Positions 1 through 6,395 of a stretch of DNA of 9,391 nt are shown in pieces. Position 1 is the first letter of the stretch, and the number at the start of each line of letters is the position of its first letter. Source of the DNA: Gammaproteobacteria bacterium (GTDB taxonomy: Bacteria; Pseudomonadota; Gammaproteobacteria; UBA9214); NCBI GenBank assembly GCA_030632175.1, contig DAOVVG010000072.1, positions 1 to 9,391 of the forward strand, read 5' to 3'. The translations under genes and the position numbers were made by a program. The notes beneath the pieces are model-generated. The model was not told the origin of the DNA. It saw only the letters and a program-made list of their open reading frames with translations, and did no database searches.

Positions 1-161
1 ACGGTACAGCCTACGCACTGTTCGCCCGTTTCCGCATCGCGATTAACTGGCCACATCTGCCTATGATGGCCAGTGAGACTGGCGCTACTTTCATGAGCAT
101 CATGTGTGCACCGGGTGCGATTGAAGAAGCCCTGATCCAGGCTTCCGGCGAAGAGCCGTAA
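1..161 (+). CDS. C-terminal fragment of an unidentified protein
   Basis: Only the third forward frame is open from the left edge. It gives 52 residues from base 3 to the TAA at 159-161; the other two forward frames stop within the first 70 bases. The fragment contains a moderately hydrophobic stretch (FARFRIAINW), then MMASETGATF and an acidic tail ending SGEEP. I do not recognise the family. It does not match the C-terminus of isocitrate dehydrogenase or the cold-shock protein CspD, which are the usual genes beside clpS in many gammaproteobacteria. A strong intrinsic terminator starts 42 bases after the stop, which supports a real gene ending here. The gene begins outside the window, so domain content and function cannot be given. 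Confidence 0.6.
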   Translation, partial: GTAYALFARFRIAINWPHLPMMASETGATFMSIMCAPGAIEEALIQASGEEP

Positions 162-203
162 GCTGGTAAAGACTGCCTGATACCCGGGCAGTTTGTCAGA
201 CAG

Positions 204-232
204 AAGCCCCCGCAGCAGCGGGGGTTTTTTTT
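204..232 (+). terminator. Rho-independent terminator of the first gene
   Basis: A perfect 7-bp GC-rich stem (CCCCCGC at 207-213, GCGGGGG at 218-224) closes an AGCA loop and is followed directly by eight T residues (225-232). AA at 204-205 could pair with the first Ts. This is a textbook intrinsic terminator for the gene ending at 161 and should separate it from the clpS-clpA unit downstream. Confidence 0.93.
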
Positions 233-339
233 GGCCCACGTTACTGATTGCAGTGTTCTGTGCCCGGTAATCCGGCTGCTTCTCATCAAGGATATTCCGG
301 GAATGCCGATTTACAAGACAGGAGCAGGGTGTCTGCTGC

Positions 340-375
340 TGTCGGAAAATCAGGCGATCACGGATTTTCCCGGCA
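340..375 (+). repeat. bulged inverted repeat upstream of clpS
   Basis: GGAAAATC (344-351) and GATTTTCC (363-370) form an exact 8-bp stem around an 11-base loop. With C371 bulged out, four more pairs form between TGTC (340-343) and GGCA (372-375), one of them G-T. No T-run follows, so it is not an intrinsic terminator. It lies about 20 bases upstream of the candidate clpS promoter, so it could be a DNA site for a regulator, or an RNA element if transcription starts further upstream. The region 162-452 otherwise holds only the terminator, this repeat, the candidate promoter and a doubtful small ORF. Confidence 0.5.
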
Positions 376-394
376 TGTAAGTTGTCAATATCAA

Positions 395-403
395 TGATAA
401 AAT
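395..403 (+). promoter_or_regulatory. candidate extended -10 promoter for clpS-clpA
   Basis: TGATAAAAT is a TGn extended -10 element with a hexamer (TAAAAT, 398-403) matching the sigma-70 consensus at five of six positions. No good -35 box lies 16-18 bases upstream, as expected for extended -10 promoters. A TTGTCA at 382-387 looks like a -35 but is only 10 bases away. Transcription would start near 410, giving a leader of about 43 bases before the clpS ATG. The promoter is inferred from sequence only. Confidence 0.4.
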
Positions 404-452
404 GGCAACTCAAGGTAGGAATCCCCTGTATTTGATAAGCTAATGACAGATT

Positions 453-773
453 ATGAGTAACCAGGAAGAACACCGAGGAGACGAGGGGCTTGCATTAAAG
501 GAAGCCCGCCCGGAGCTGAAAGAGCCGTCCATGTACAAGGTGGTTCTACTGAATGATGACTACACGCCCATGGAATTTGTGGTGACATTGCTGGAGAAGT
601 TGTTCGGGCTGGACCGGGAAAAGGCGACCCGCATCATGTTGCTGATTCACACCCAGGGCAAGGGTATCTGCGGCGTATTTACGTATGAAATAGCAGAGAC
701 CAAGGTTGCGCAGGTGAATGAATATTCACAACGACACCAGCACCCGCTGATGTGCAACATGGAAGAAGCGTAG
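453..773 (+). CDS. clpS: ClpS, N-degron adaptor for ClpAP protease
   Basis: ClpS is the cytoplasmic adaptor that recognises proteins with N-terminal Leu, Phe, Trp or Tyr and hands them to ClpA for degradation by ClpAP. The product is 106 residues, the same length as E. coli ClpS. A flexible N-terminal extension (about 1-26), which in the family engages ClpA, precedes the compact core. The substrate-pocket residues known from E. coli fall at the same numbers: N34, D35, D36 in LLNDDYTPM, T38, M40, M62 and H66. An in-frame TAA at 441-443 limits the start to the ATG at 453; the Shine-Dalgarno sequence there is weak. clpA follows after 21 bases, so the two are almost certainly cotranscribed. Identification is secure. 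Confidence 0.97.
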   Translation: MSNQEEHRGDEGLALKEARPELKEPSMYKVVLLNDDYTPMEFVVTLLEKLFGLDREKATRIMLLIHTQGKGICGVFTYEIAETKVAQVNEYSQRHQHPLMCNMEEA

Positions 774-794
774 TTTTTCTGATGGGGAACTGAC

Positions 795-3050
795 ATGCTG
801 AGCAAAGAACTTGAATTTACGCTAAACCTCGCCTTCAAGGAAGCGCGTGAGAAAAATCATGAATTCATGACAGTTGAGCATCTGCTCTATGCCTTGCTCG
901 GCAACCCGTCAGCTGTAGAAGTACTGCGTGCCTGTGGTGGAAACCTCGAACAGCTCAAACAGGACGTTAGCGTTTTCCTGGAAGAAACAACACCAAAACT
1001 CTCGGAAGAAGACACCCGGGAAACACAACCGACGCTGGGGTTCCAACGTGTTCTGCAGCGCGCTGTTTTTCACGTGCAGTCATCTGACAAGACTGAAGTA
1101 ACCGGCGCCAACGTGCTGGTCGCAATTTTCAGCGAACAGGAATCACAAGCTGTATATTTCCTTAACAAGCTGAATATCACACGCCTTGATGTCGTCAACT
1201 ACATTTCACATGGCATCTCCAGGGTGTATGACCAGCCAGAAGAAAACGCCGGGAACGCTGAAGAACCCGAGACAACTGATACAACCGCGAAACAGCCGCT
1301 GGAAACCTTTGCAATCAATCTAAACGAGCAGGCAGCCCAGGGGAAAATCGACCCACTGATCGGAAGACGGGCTGAGGTCCAGCGCACCATCCAGATACTT
1401 TGTCGTCGTCGCAAGAACAATCCATTGTTTGTCGGCGAGGCGGGTGTTGGTAAAACAGCACTGGCTGAAGGGCTGGCGAAGATGATTGTGGACGGTGAGG
1501 TTCCAAACGTGCTGCTTAACTGCACAATCTATGCACTGGATCTTGGTGCTCTGGTTGCAGGAACCAAGTACCGGGGTGATTTCGAAAAACGATTCAAGGC
1601 GGTGCTCGGCCAGTTGCAGAAAGAGGAAGGATCCATTCTTTTTATTGACGAGATCCACACCATTATAGGAGCCGGCGCTGCATCCGGGGGCGTCATGGAT
1701 GCCTCAAACCTGATGAAGCCAATGCTGGCTTCGGGCGAACTGAAATGTATTGGTTCAACCACTTTCCAGGAATACCGGGGCATATTCGAAAAAGACCATG
1801 CCCTGACACGCCGTTTCCAGAAAGTTGATATTACTGAACCCAGTGTTGAAGAGACCATCGACATTCTGAAGGGTCTGAAAACCCGCTTTGAGGAGCATCA
1901 CAAGATCAAGTATTCGGCTCGTGCATTACGCTGTGCCGCCGAACTTGCCGATCGCTACATCAACGACCGCCACCTTCCTGACAAGGCAGTCGACGTGATT
2001 GATGAGGCGGGTGCCGGTCAGCGCCTGTTACCACCTTCACGGCGCAAGAAAACCGTCGGGGTGAATGAAATTGAACACGTCATCGCCCAAATGGCCCGCA
2101 TTCCTGCAAAGACGGTTTCTTCTTCTGACAAGGAGGCTCTGCGTAATCTGGAACGCGATCTTAAAATGGTGGTGTATGGCCAGGATCCTGCCATTGAAAC
2201 CCTGTCAGCCGCCATCAAGATGTCACGCTCCGGACTGGGTAATGAAGACAAGCCGGTAGGTTCTTTCCTGTTTGCCGGGCCCACGGGCGTTGGCAAAACA
2301 GAGGTTACCCGTCAACTGGCAAGGATCATGGGGCTGGAACTGGTACGCTTTGACATGTCGGAGTACATGGAACGTCACACGGTATCACGCCTGATTGGCG
2401 CACCTCCGGGTTATGTCGGTTATGATCAGGGCGGGTTGCTTACCGAAGCCATTACCAAGAATCCCCACGTAGTGCTGTTACTTGACGAGGTTGAGAAGGC
2501 GCATCCGGATGTCTTTAACCTGCTGTTGCAGGTCATGGATCACGGTACCCTGACTGACAATAACGGTCGCAAGGCTGATTTTCGCAATGTCGTCATAGTA
2601 ATGACAACCAATGCAGGTGCTCAGGATTCCAGTCGTACATCTATTGGCTTCACCCACCAGGATCATTCATCTGATGCAATGGAAGCCATCAAACGTTTGT
2701 TTACACCGGAGTTCAGAAACCGCCTCGATGCAATTGTGCAGTTTAATGCGCTGGGACCGGACAACATCACCCGCGTGGTCGACAAGTTTATTTTCGAGCT
2801 CGAAGCCCAGTTGCAGGAGCAGAACGTAACAATTGAGGTGGATGCTGCAGCCCGCATCTGGCTGGCCGAGCGGGGCTATGATCCGAAGATGGGCGCACGT
2901 CCCATGGCGAGAACGATACAACAGTTCATAAAGAAACCGCTTGCTGAGGAATTACTGTTTGGCGAACTCACTCATGGCGGTCACCTGATTATCCGCCTGG
3001 GGGAAGACGAGCTGTCCTTTGAAATAAAGGGAAAAGAAAAAGTCCACTAG
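795..3050 (+). CDS. clpA: ClpA, ATPase/unfoldase subunit of ClpAP protease
   Basis: ClpA is the hexameric AAA+ unfoldase that feeds substrates, including those delivered by ClpS, into the ClpP peptidase. The product is 751 residues (E. coli ClpA is 758). Domains in order: Clp N-domain (about 1-145), an acidic Thr/Glu-rich linker (about 146-168), AAA+ D1 with Walker A GEAGVGKT (214-221), Walker B ILFIDE (281-286) and arginines R339-R340, then D2 with Walker A GPTGVGKT (495-502), Walker B VLLLDE (560-565), the ClpP-binding tripeptide IGF (617-619; IGL in E. coli) and the sensor-2 motif GARPM (700-704). Both Walker B glutamates (286, 565) match E. coli numbering. A GGGGA Shine-Dalgarno at 783-787 supports the ATG. 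No disabling change is visible. clpP is not in the window. Confidence 0.98.
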   Translation: MLSKELEFTLNLAFKEAREKNHEFMTVEHLLYALLGNPSAVEVLRACGGNLEQLKQDVSVFLEETTPKLSEEDTRETQPTLGFQRVLQRAVFHVQSSDKTEVTGANVLVAIFSEQESQAVYFLNKLNITRLDVVNYISHGISRVYDQPEENAGNAEEPETTDTTAKQPLETFAINLNEQAAQGKIDPLIGRRAEVQRTIQILCRRRKNNPLFVGEAGVGKTALAEGLAKMIVDGEVPNVLLNCTIYALDLGALVAGTKYRGDFEKRFKAVLGQLQKEEGSILFIDEIHTIIGAGAASGGVMDASNLMKPMLASGELKCIGSTTFQEYRGIFEKDHALTRRFQKVDITEPSVEETIDILKGLKTRFEEHHKIKYSARALRCAAELADRYINDRHLPDKAVDVIDEAGAGQRLLPPSRRKKTVGVNEIEHVIAQMARIPAKTVSSSDKEALRNLERDLKMVVYGQDPAIETLSAAIKMSRSGLGNEDKPVGSFLFAGPTGVGKTEVTRQLARIMGLELVRFDMSEYMERHTVSRLIGAPPGYVGYDQGGLLTEAITKNPHVVLLLDEVEKAHPDVFNLLLQVMDHGTLTDNNGRKADFRNVVIVMTTNAGAQDSSRTSIGFTHQDHSSDAMEAIKRLFTPEFRNRLDAIVQFNALGPDNITRVVDKFIFELEAQLQEQNVTIEVDAAARIWLAERGYDPKMGARPMARTIQQFIKKPLAEELLFGELTHGGHLIIRLGEDELSFEIKGKEKVH

Positions 3051-3070
3051 CAGACCCGGAGACATCGGGG

Positions 3071-3086
3071 TGTCACGATCGTGACA
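3071..3086. repeat. perfect 16-bp palindrome between convergent clpA and infA
   Basis: TGTCACGATCGTGACA is identical to its reverse complement. It lies in the 44-base gap between the clpA stop and the infA stop. As RNA from either strand it could form a 6-bp stem with a GATC loop, but neither strand has a following T-run, so it is not a standard intrinsic terminator. It may help end transcription from both sides or be a protein-binding site; the sequence does not decide. Confidence 0.55.
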
Positions 3087-3094
3087 AGGCAGTG

Positions 3095-3313
3095 TCAGCG
3101 GGCCCGGTAGGTAATTCGTCCCTTGCTCAGATCGTAGGGTGTCAGCTCAACAGTCACTTTGTCACCACGCAAAATCCGAATGTAATGCTTGCGCATTTTA
3201 CCGGAAATATGCGCGGTCACTACGTGTCCATTTTCAAGCTCAACCCTGAACATGGTATTGGGAAGCGCCTCGGTAACAGTGCCTTCCATTTCAATGTGTT
3301 CTTCTTTTGCCAT
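3095..3313 (-). CDS. infA: Translation initiation factor IF-1
   Basis: IF-1 binds the ribosomal A site on the 30S subunit and works with IF-2 and IF-3 during initiation. The product is 72 residues, the E. coli length, and forms a single S1-type OB fold. The segments LPNTMFRVELENGHVVTAHI and KVTVELTPYDLSKGRI are identical, as I recall them, to the E. coli protein. The reading frame continues 17 codons upstream to an ATG at 3364, but the family always begins MAKE, a GGGG sits just upstream of the ATG at 3313, and the predicted -10 box lies between the two starts. The gene converges on clpA and lies 128 bases downstream of aat, so it is probably expressed mainly from its own promoter. Confidence 0.97.
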   Translation of the reverse strand: MAKEEHIEMEGTVTEALPNTMFRVELENGHVVTAHISGKMRKHYIRILRGDKVTVELTPYDLSKGRITYRAR

Positions 3314-3347
3314 AAACCCCAATATACCCTGTTGTGTAAATCGCGGA

Positions 3348-3353
3348 AGTATA
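3348..3353 (-). promoter_or_regulatory. candidate -10 box for infA
   Basis: Read on the minus strand this is TATACT, a five-of-six match to the sigma-70 -10 box. It would start transcription near 3341 and leave a leader of roughly 27 bases before the infA ATG. The -35 region 16-18 bases upstream is a poor match. The 128-base gap between infA and aat is too long for tight coupling, which favours a separate infA promoter. Confidence 0.4.
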
Positions 3354-3441
3354 CCTGAAATCAATATCAGAAAGTGACTGCACTGAGTAGATAATTGCCA
3401 TTTCCGGTCATTCTTCGTTGCCCCCGGCCAGTCGTTGGCAA

Positions 3442-4161
3442 TCAGCCGTTGTCAAATGTCCACGGCAGGCTATGACCCGGTTGTGTGCATTCACGATCCA
3501 GAATAGCGGTAAAGTCCTTTCGCGCGATCATTGCCGCGCCCAGGCTGGCCAGGTGGGTAGTATGCACCTGGCAATCAATCAGGCTGTAACCCCAGCGTTC
3601 CAGTTGGCGCACCAGGGCAACAAAAGCTGCCTTGGAGGCATCAGTTACCTCTGTAAACATTGATTCTCCAAAGAAAATATTCCCGATCGCTACACCGTAA
3701 AGCCCCCCGGCAAGTTTGCCGTCACACCAGGATTCTACCGAGTGGGCGTGACCTGCGTGGTACATATCAATATAGGCCGATTTCATTTCAGGGGTAATCC
3801 AGGTTCCCGATTGTGCCGGTCGTTTACGGGCGCAGGCTGTAATAACGTCGGCAAAGGCCGTATCCAGGGTAAAGGAGAATTTATTCTGCTTGATGATCCT
3901 GGCAAGACTGCGGGAAATGTGTAGATTTTCAGGGAAAAGTACCAGACGCGGGTCCGGAGCCCACCACAAGATCGGCTGGCCTTGCCCATACCAGGGAAAG
4001 ATACCACGCCGATAGGCTTGCAGCAGCCACTCGGTAGAGAGTTTGCCACCAATCGCCAGCAAGCCATCAGGATCACGCAGGGCCAGTTCAACATCCGGAA
4101 AGACAATTTCCGTGGCATCCGGTTCCAGCCAGCAAGGCGTTATTGATCTGTTATGCGTCAT
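3442..4161 (-). CDS. aat: Leucyl/phenylalanyl-tRNA--protein transferase
   Basis: Aat transfers Leu or Phe from aminoacyl-tRNA to proteins with N-terminal Arg or Lys in the cytoplasm, creating the destabilising residue that ClpS reads. The product is 239 residues (E. coli, 234). Visible family motifs are GIFPW (53-57), ILWWAPDPR (64-72), HISRS (81-85), TWIT (120-123), GHAHSVE (137-143), FFGESMF (163-169) and LIDCQV (194-199). E166 and D196 correspond to the E. coli active-site residues E156 and D186, with a constant offset of ten. The start codon lies 6 bases after the stop of the FemAB-like gene and has only a weak Shine-Dalgarno, suggesting translational coupling. Its partners clpS and clpA are nearby on the opposite strand. 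No clear intrinsic terminator follows. Confidence 0.97.
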   Translation of the reverse strand: MTHNRSITPCWLEPDATEIVFPDVELALRDPDGLLAIGGKLSTEWLLQAYRRGIFPWYGQGQPILWWAPDPRLVLFPENLHISRSLARIIKQNKFSFTLDTAFADVITACARKRPAQSGTWITPEMKSAYIDMYHAGHAHSVESWCDGKLAGGLYGVAIGNIFFGESMFTEVTDASKAAFVALVRQLERWGYSLIDCQVHTTHLASLGAAMIARKDFTAILDRECTQPGHSLPWTFDNG

Positions 4162-4167
4162 GTCTGT

Positions 4168-5304
4168 CTACTCTGCCTTCCTGAAGGGCGAACTCAACAT
4201 CAGGTCATCATGATAGTCCACCATCATCTCGTGTTCCTGTTGCAGGTAGCGTTGAATGGCTACCCTGAACTGTTCATTACTGATCTGGTGTGCAGACCAG
4301 GTATAGCTCGGCAGAAAACCGCGACTGATTTTATGCTCCCCCTGTGCGCCAGGCTCGAACAACGCGAGATTGTGATCAATGCAATACTCGATACCCTTAT
4401 AATAGCAGGCCTCAAAATGCAAGCTGTTGAATTCCTCCAGACAACCCCAGTGCCTGCCATAAAGAGCATTGTCACCGCGCAACATAATTGAGCCCGCAAC
4501 GTAGCATTGTTCATGACTGGCAAAGACCAGCACAAGCTGGTCTCCCATGGTGCGACTGATTTCCTCGAAAAACTCCAGTGTTAACGTCGGCATCCCTGAC
4601 TTCTTCATAAATGTTGAGCGATAGAACCCGTGCATCGCCCGCCATTGTTCAGCGGTTACATCACAGCCATGTATGATTTCAATCTGGACGTTGGCTTCTT
4701 CAACAAAACGTCGCTCCCTGCGTATCTTCTTGCGTTTGCGCGAAGTCAGACGCGACAGAAAATCCTCAAAAGAAGTATAGCTGTCATTGTGCCAGTGAAA
4801 ATGACAACTGGTACGGCGCATAAACCCCTTGTCTACCAGCGTTGTCGTATCCGCCTCGCTGGTGAACAGCCAGTGCAGTGAAGAACAGTGCGTTTCATCC
4901 ATCAACTGCAGGGCTCTCTCTATGAGAGCATGGCATACCTTCTCGCGCTCTTTTTCAGGGTCTACCAGTAATCGTGAACCGGTTACCGGCGTGTACGGGA
5001 TAGATGAAACAAGTTTGGGGTAGTAGGCGAGACCGGCACGGTGGTAAGCATCGGCCCACGCCCAGTCAAAAACGAACTCGCCATAGGAATTGTCTTTCAG
5101 ATAGAGCGGTGCGAGCCCTGCGAGCTGTTCTCCGTCAAAAACAGCTATGTGCTGTGGCACCCATCCCTGTTCCGTACCTACGCAACCGTGTGTTTCCAGT
5201 GCCGCAAGAAATTCGTGGCGCAGGAAGGGATCGCTGGTACCGCTGACCCGATTCCAGTCCCGGGCCTCAATATCATGGATATTGTTGACAATAGACGCGT
5301 GCAA
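4168..5304 (-). CDS. FemAB-like/GNAT-fold protein of the COG3146 (DUF482) type
   Basis: The 378-residue product resembles the COG3146/DUF482 family, annotated as GNAT-like or 'peptidoglycan biosynthesis/recognition', whose reaction I do not know. Recognisable segments are DPFLRHEFLAALE (25-37), the aromatic-rich stretch FVFDWAWADAYHRAGLAYYP (77-96), and the C-terminal block from LYGRHWG (281) through FEPGAQGEHKISRGFLP (316-332). Residues 188-199 are strongly basic (SRKRKKIRRERR). No signal peptide or membrane segment is seen, so it is probably cytoplasmic. The start is TTG: an in-frame TAG lies a few codons upstream, no ATG occurs in frame for over 100 codons, and GGGG sits 5 bases before the TTG. 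It follows trxB by 38 bases and precedes aat by 6, so it is likely cotranscribed with both. A link to N-degron tagging is inferred from position and fold only. Confidence 0.85.
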   Translation of the reverse strand: MHASIVNNIHDIEARDWNRVSGTSDPFLRHEFLAALETHGCVGTEQGWVPQHIAVFDGEQLAGLAPLYLKDNSYGEFVFDWAWADAYHRAGLAYYPKLVSSIPYTPVTGSRLLVDPEKEREKVCHALIERALQLMDETHCSSLHWLFTSEADTTTLVDKGFMRRTSCHFHWHNDSYTSFEDFLSRLTSRKRKKIRRERRFVEEANVQIEIIHGCDVTAEQWRAMHGFYRSTFMKKSGMPTLTLEFFEEISRTMGDQLVLVFASHEQCYVAGSIMLRGDNALYGRHWGCLEEFNSLHFEACYYKGIEYCIDHNLALFEPGAQGEHKISRGFLPSYTWSAHQISNEQFRVAIQRYLQQEHEMMVDYHDDLMLSSPFRKAE

Positions 5305-5342
5305 GACAACCCCGGTTTTCAGCTATCACGCGACGAACAGTG

Positions 5343-6314
5343 TTAACCCTCTGCAGCGAGATGGGCGAGGTGATCAAGGTATGATTCTGCATCCAGCGCG
5401 GCCATGCAGCCGGTACCAGCCGAGGTAACAGCCTGACGATAGATATGGTCACTGACATCGCCGGCCGCGAACACACCCTCTACACTGGTTGCAGTCGCGT
5501 TGCCTTCAATACCGCTGTTTATCTTGATATAGCCGTTGTTCATTTCAAGCTGGCCTTCAAAGATTCCGGTATTCGGTTTGTGCCCGATAGCAATAAACAC
5601 GCCCATCAGTTCAACTTCGCTGGTGCTGTCATCCTTGACGTTTTTGATACGCATACCGGTTACGCCGCTGTCATCCCCCAGCACTTCGTCCAGCACGCTG
5701 TCCCAGGCGATGGTGACAACGCCTTCCTGTTCTTTTTTGAACAAACGATCCTGAAGTATTTTTTCAGAGCGCAATTCGTCGCGGCGATGTACCAGTGTCA
5801 CGTGCGAGGCAATATTTGAAAGGTACAGCGCTTCCTCAACTGCAGTGTTGCCGCCACCAATAACCGCCACTGGCTGTTGCTTGTAAAAGAAGCCGTCACA
5901 GGTTGCACAGGCGGAGACACCTCTTCCCTTGAAAGCTTCCTCGGAAGGCATACCCAGGTACATGGCAGAAGCACCGGTGGCAATAATCAGCGCATCGCAT
6001 GTATAGATGCCCGCATCGCCCTCAAGCCGGTAGGGCTTGTTACTGAGGTCAACCGTATGAACATGATCGAAAATAATTTCCGTATTAAAGCGTTCGGCAT
6101 GCTCCCGCATGTTTTCCATCAGCGGTGGTCCCTGCAAGCCATCCTCACCACCTGGCCAGTTCTCGACTTCGGTGGTTGTCATTAACTGTCCACCCTGTTC
6201 CAGACCTGTCACCAGCACGGGGTTGAGGTTGGCACGCGCCGCGTAAATAGCGGCTGTGTATCCGGCCGGACCGGAACCCAGGATAAGAAGGCGGCAGTGT
6301 TTGATATCGCTCAT
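5343..6314 (-). CDS. trxB: Thioredoxin-disulfide reductase
   Basis: TrxB is the cytoplasmic FAD enzyme that passes electrons from NADPH to thioredoxin. The product is 323 residues, the usual size. Motifs in order: FAD-binding GSGPAG (13-18), the redox-active CATC pair (C136 and C139) followed by DGFF, NADPH-binding GGGNTA (153-158), HRRDELRS (176-183) whose arginines bind the NADPH phosphate, and the second FAD motif GDV (285-287). A GGAG Shine-Dalgarno lies nine bases before the ATG. It is first in an apparent trxB, FemAB-like gene, aat operon and is transcribed divergently from ald. In E. coli trxB is likewise near aat, but cydC-cydD lies between them. Nothing unusual is seen in the protein. 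Confidence 0.97.
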   Translation of the reverse strand: MSDIKHCRLLILGSGPAGYTAAIYAARANLNPVLVTGLEQGGQLMTTTEVENWPGGEDGLQGPPLMENMREHAERFNTEIIFDHVHTVDLSNKPYRLEGDAGIYTCDALIIATGASAMYLGMPSEEAFKGRGVSACATCDGFFYKQQPVAVIGGGNTAVEEALYLSNIASHVTLVHRRDELRSEKILQDRLFKKEQEGVVTIAWDSVLDEVLGDDSGVTGMRIKNVKDDSTSEVELMGVFIAIGHKPNTGIFEGQLEMNNGYIKINSGIEGNATATSVEGVFAAGDVSDHIYRQAVTSAGTGCMAALDAESYLDHLAHLAAEG

Positions 6315-6315
6315 G

Positions 6316-6321
6316 TATAAT
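6316..6321 (+). promoter_or_regulatory. candidate -10 box for ald
   Basis: A perfect TATAAT reads toward ald, partly overlapping the trxB translation start region. The leader to the ald ATG would be about 70 bases. No acceptable -35 lies 16-18 bases upstream (TTGATA at 6301-6306 is only nine bases away), and it lacks a proper TGn extension, so it may be coincidental. Confidence 0.25.
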
Positions 6322-6329
6322 GACTCCGT

Positions 6330-6354
6330 TTAACAGGACAGCTCAATTAACAGG
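6330..6354. repeat. direct repeat TTAACAGG in the trxB-ald divergent region
   Basis: TTAACAGG occurs at 6330-6337 and again at 6347-6354, a start-to-start distance of 17 bases, inside the 81-base region between two divergent genes. It could be paired half-sites for a regulator of trxB or ald, but eight-base repeats also arise by chance. No known regulator site is recognised. Confidence 0.4.
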
Positions 6355-6360
6355 TGCTGA

Positions 6361-6389
6361 ATGTTACGGAACTTGTGGAGTAGGGTAAA
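6361..6389 (-). promoter_or_regulatory. candidate sigma-70 promoter for the trxB operon
   Basis: On the minus strand TTTACC (6384-6389) and TAACAT (6361-6366) are separated by 17 bases; each matches the -35 or -10 consensus at four of six positions. Transcription would start near 6354, leaving a leader of about 40 bases that contains the TTAACAGG direct repeat. The -35 overlaps the region just upstream of the ald start. Confidence 0.35.
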
Positions 6390-6395
6390 GCAACC

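Noticed and set aside
173..191. CTGCC/GGCAG hairpin just after the first gene
   Set aside because: Five pairs with a nine-base loop and no T-run; the strong terminator at 204-232 explains the region.
382..403. TTGTCA and TAAAAT as a -35/-10 pair before clpS
   Set aside because: The spacing is only 10 bases, far below the 16-18 needed; the -10 works only as an extended -10 element.
1199..1864. Several open frames antisense to clpA
   Set aside because: They overlap the conserved D1 ATPase coding region and show no start signals or family motifs of their own.
3314..3364. N-terminal extension of IF-1 by 17 residues from the ATG at 3364
   Set aside because: IF-1 proteins begin MAKE, the shorter start has a GGGG just upstream, and the likely -10 box lies inside the extension.
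3314..3441. Possible tRNA gene between infA and aat, as in E. coli
   Set aside because: No T-loop GTTCGA-type sequence, no acceptor stem and no CCA context are visible on either strand.
3394..3442. Inverted repeat ATTGCCA/TGGCAAT at the end of aat as a terminator
   Set aside because: The loop is about 35 bases, it reaches into the aat stop codon, and no T-run follows on the minus strand.
4868..4945. Possible extra gene or CRISPR-like repeats in the minus-strand block
   Set aside because: Only normal coding sequence of the FemAB-like gene is present; no regularly spaced repeats are seen anywhere in the window.
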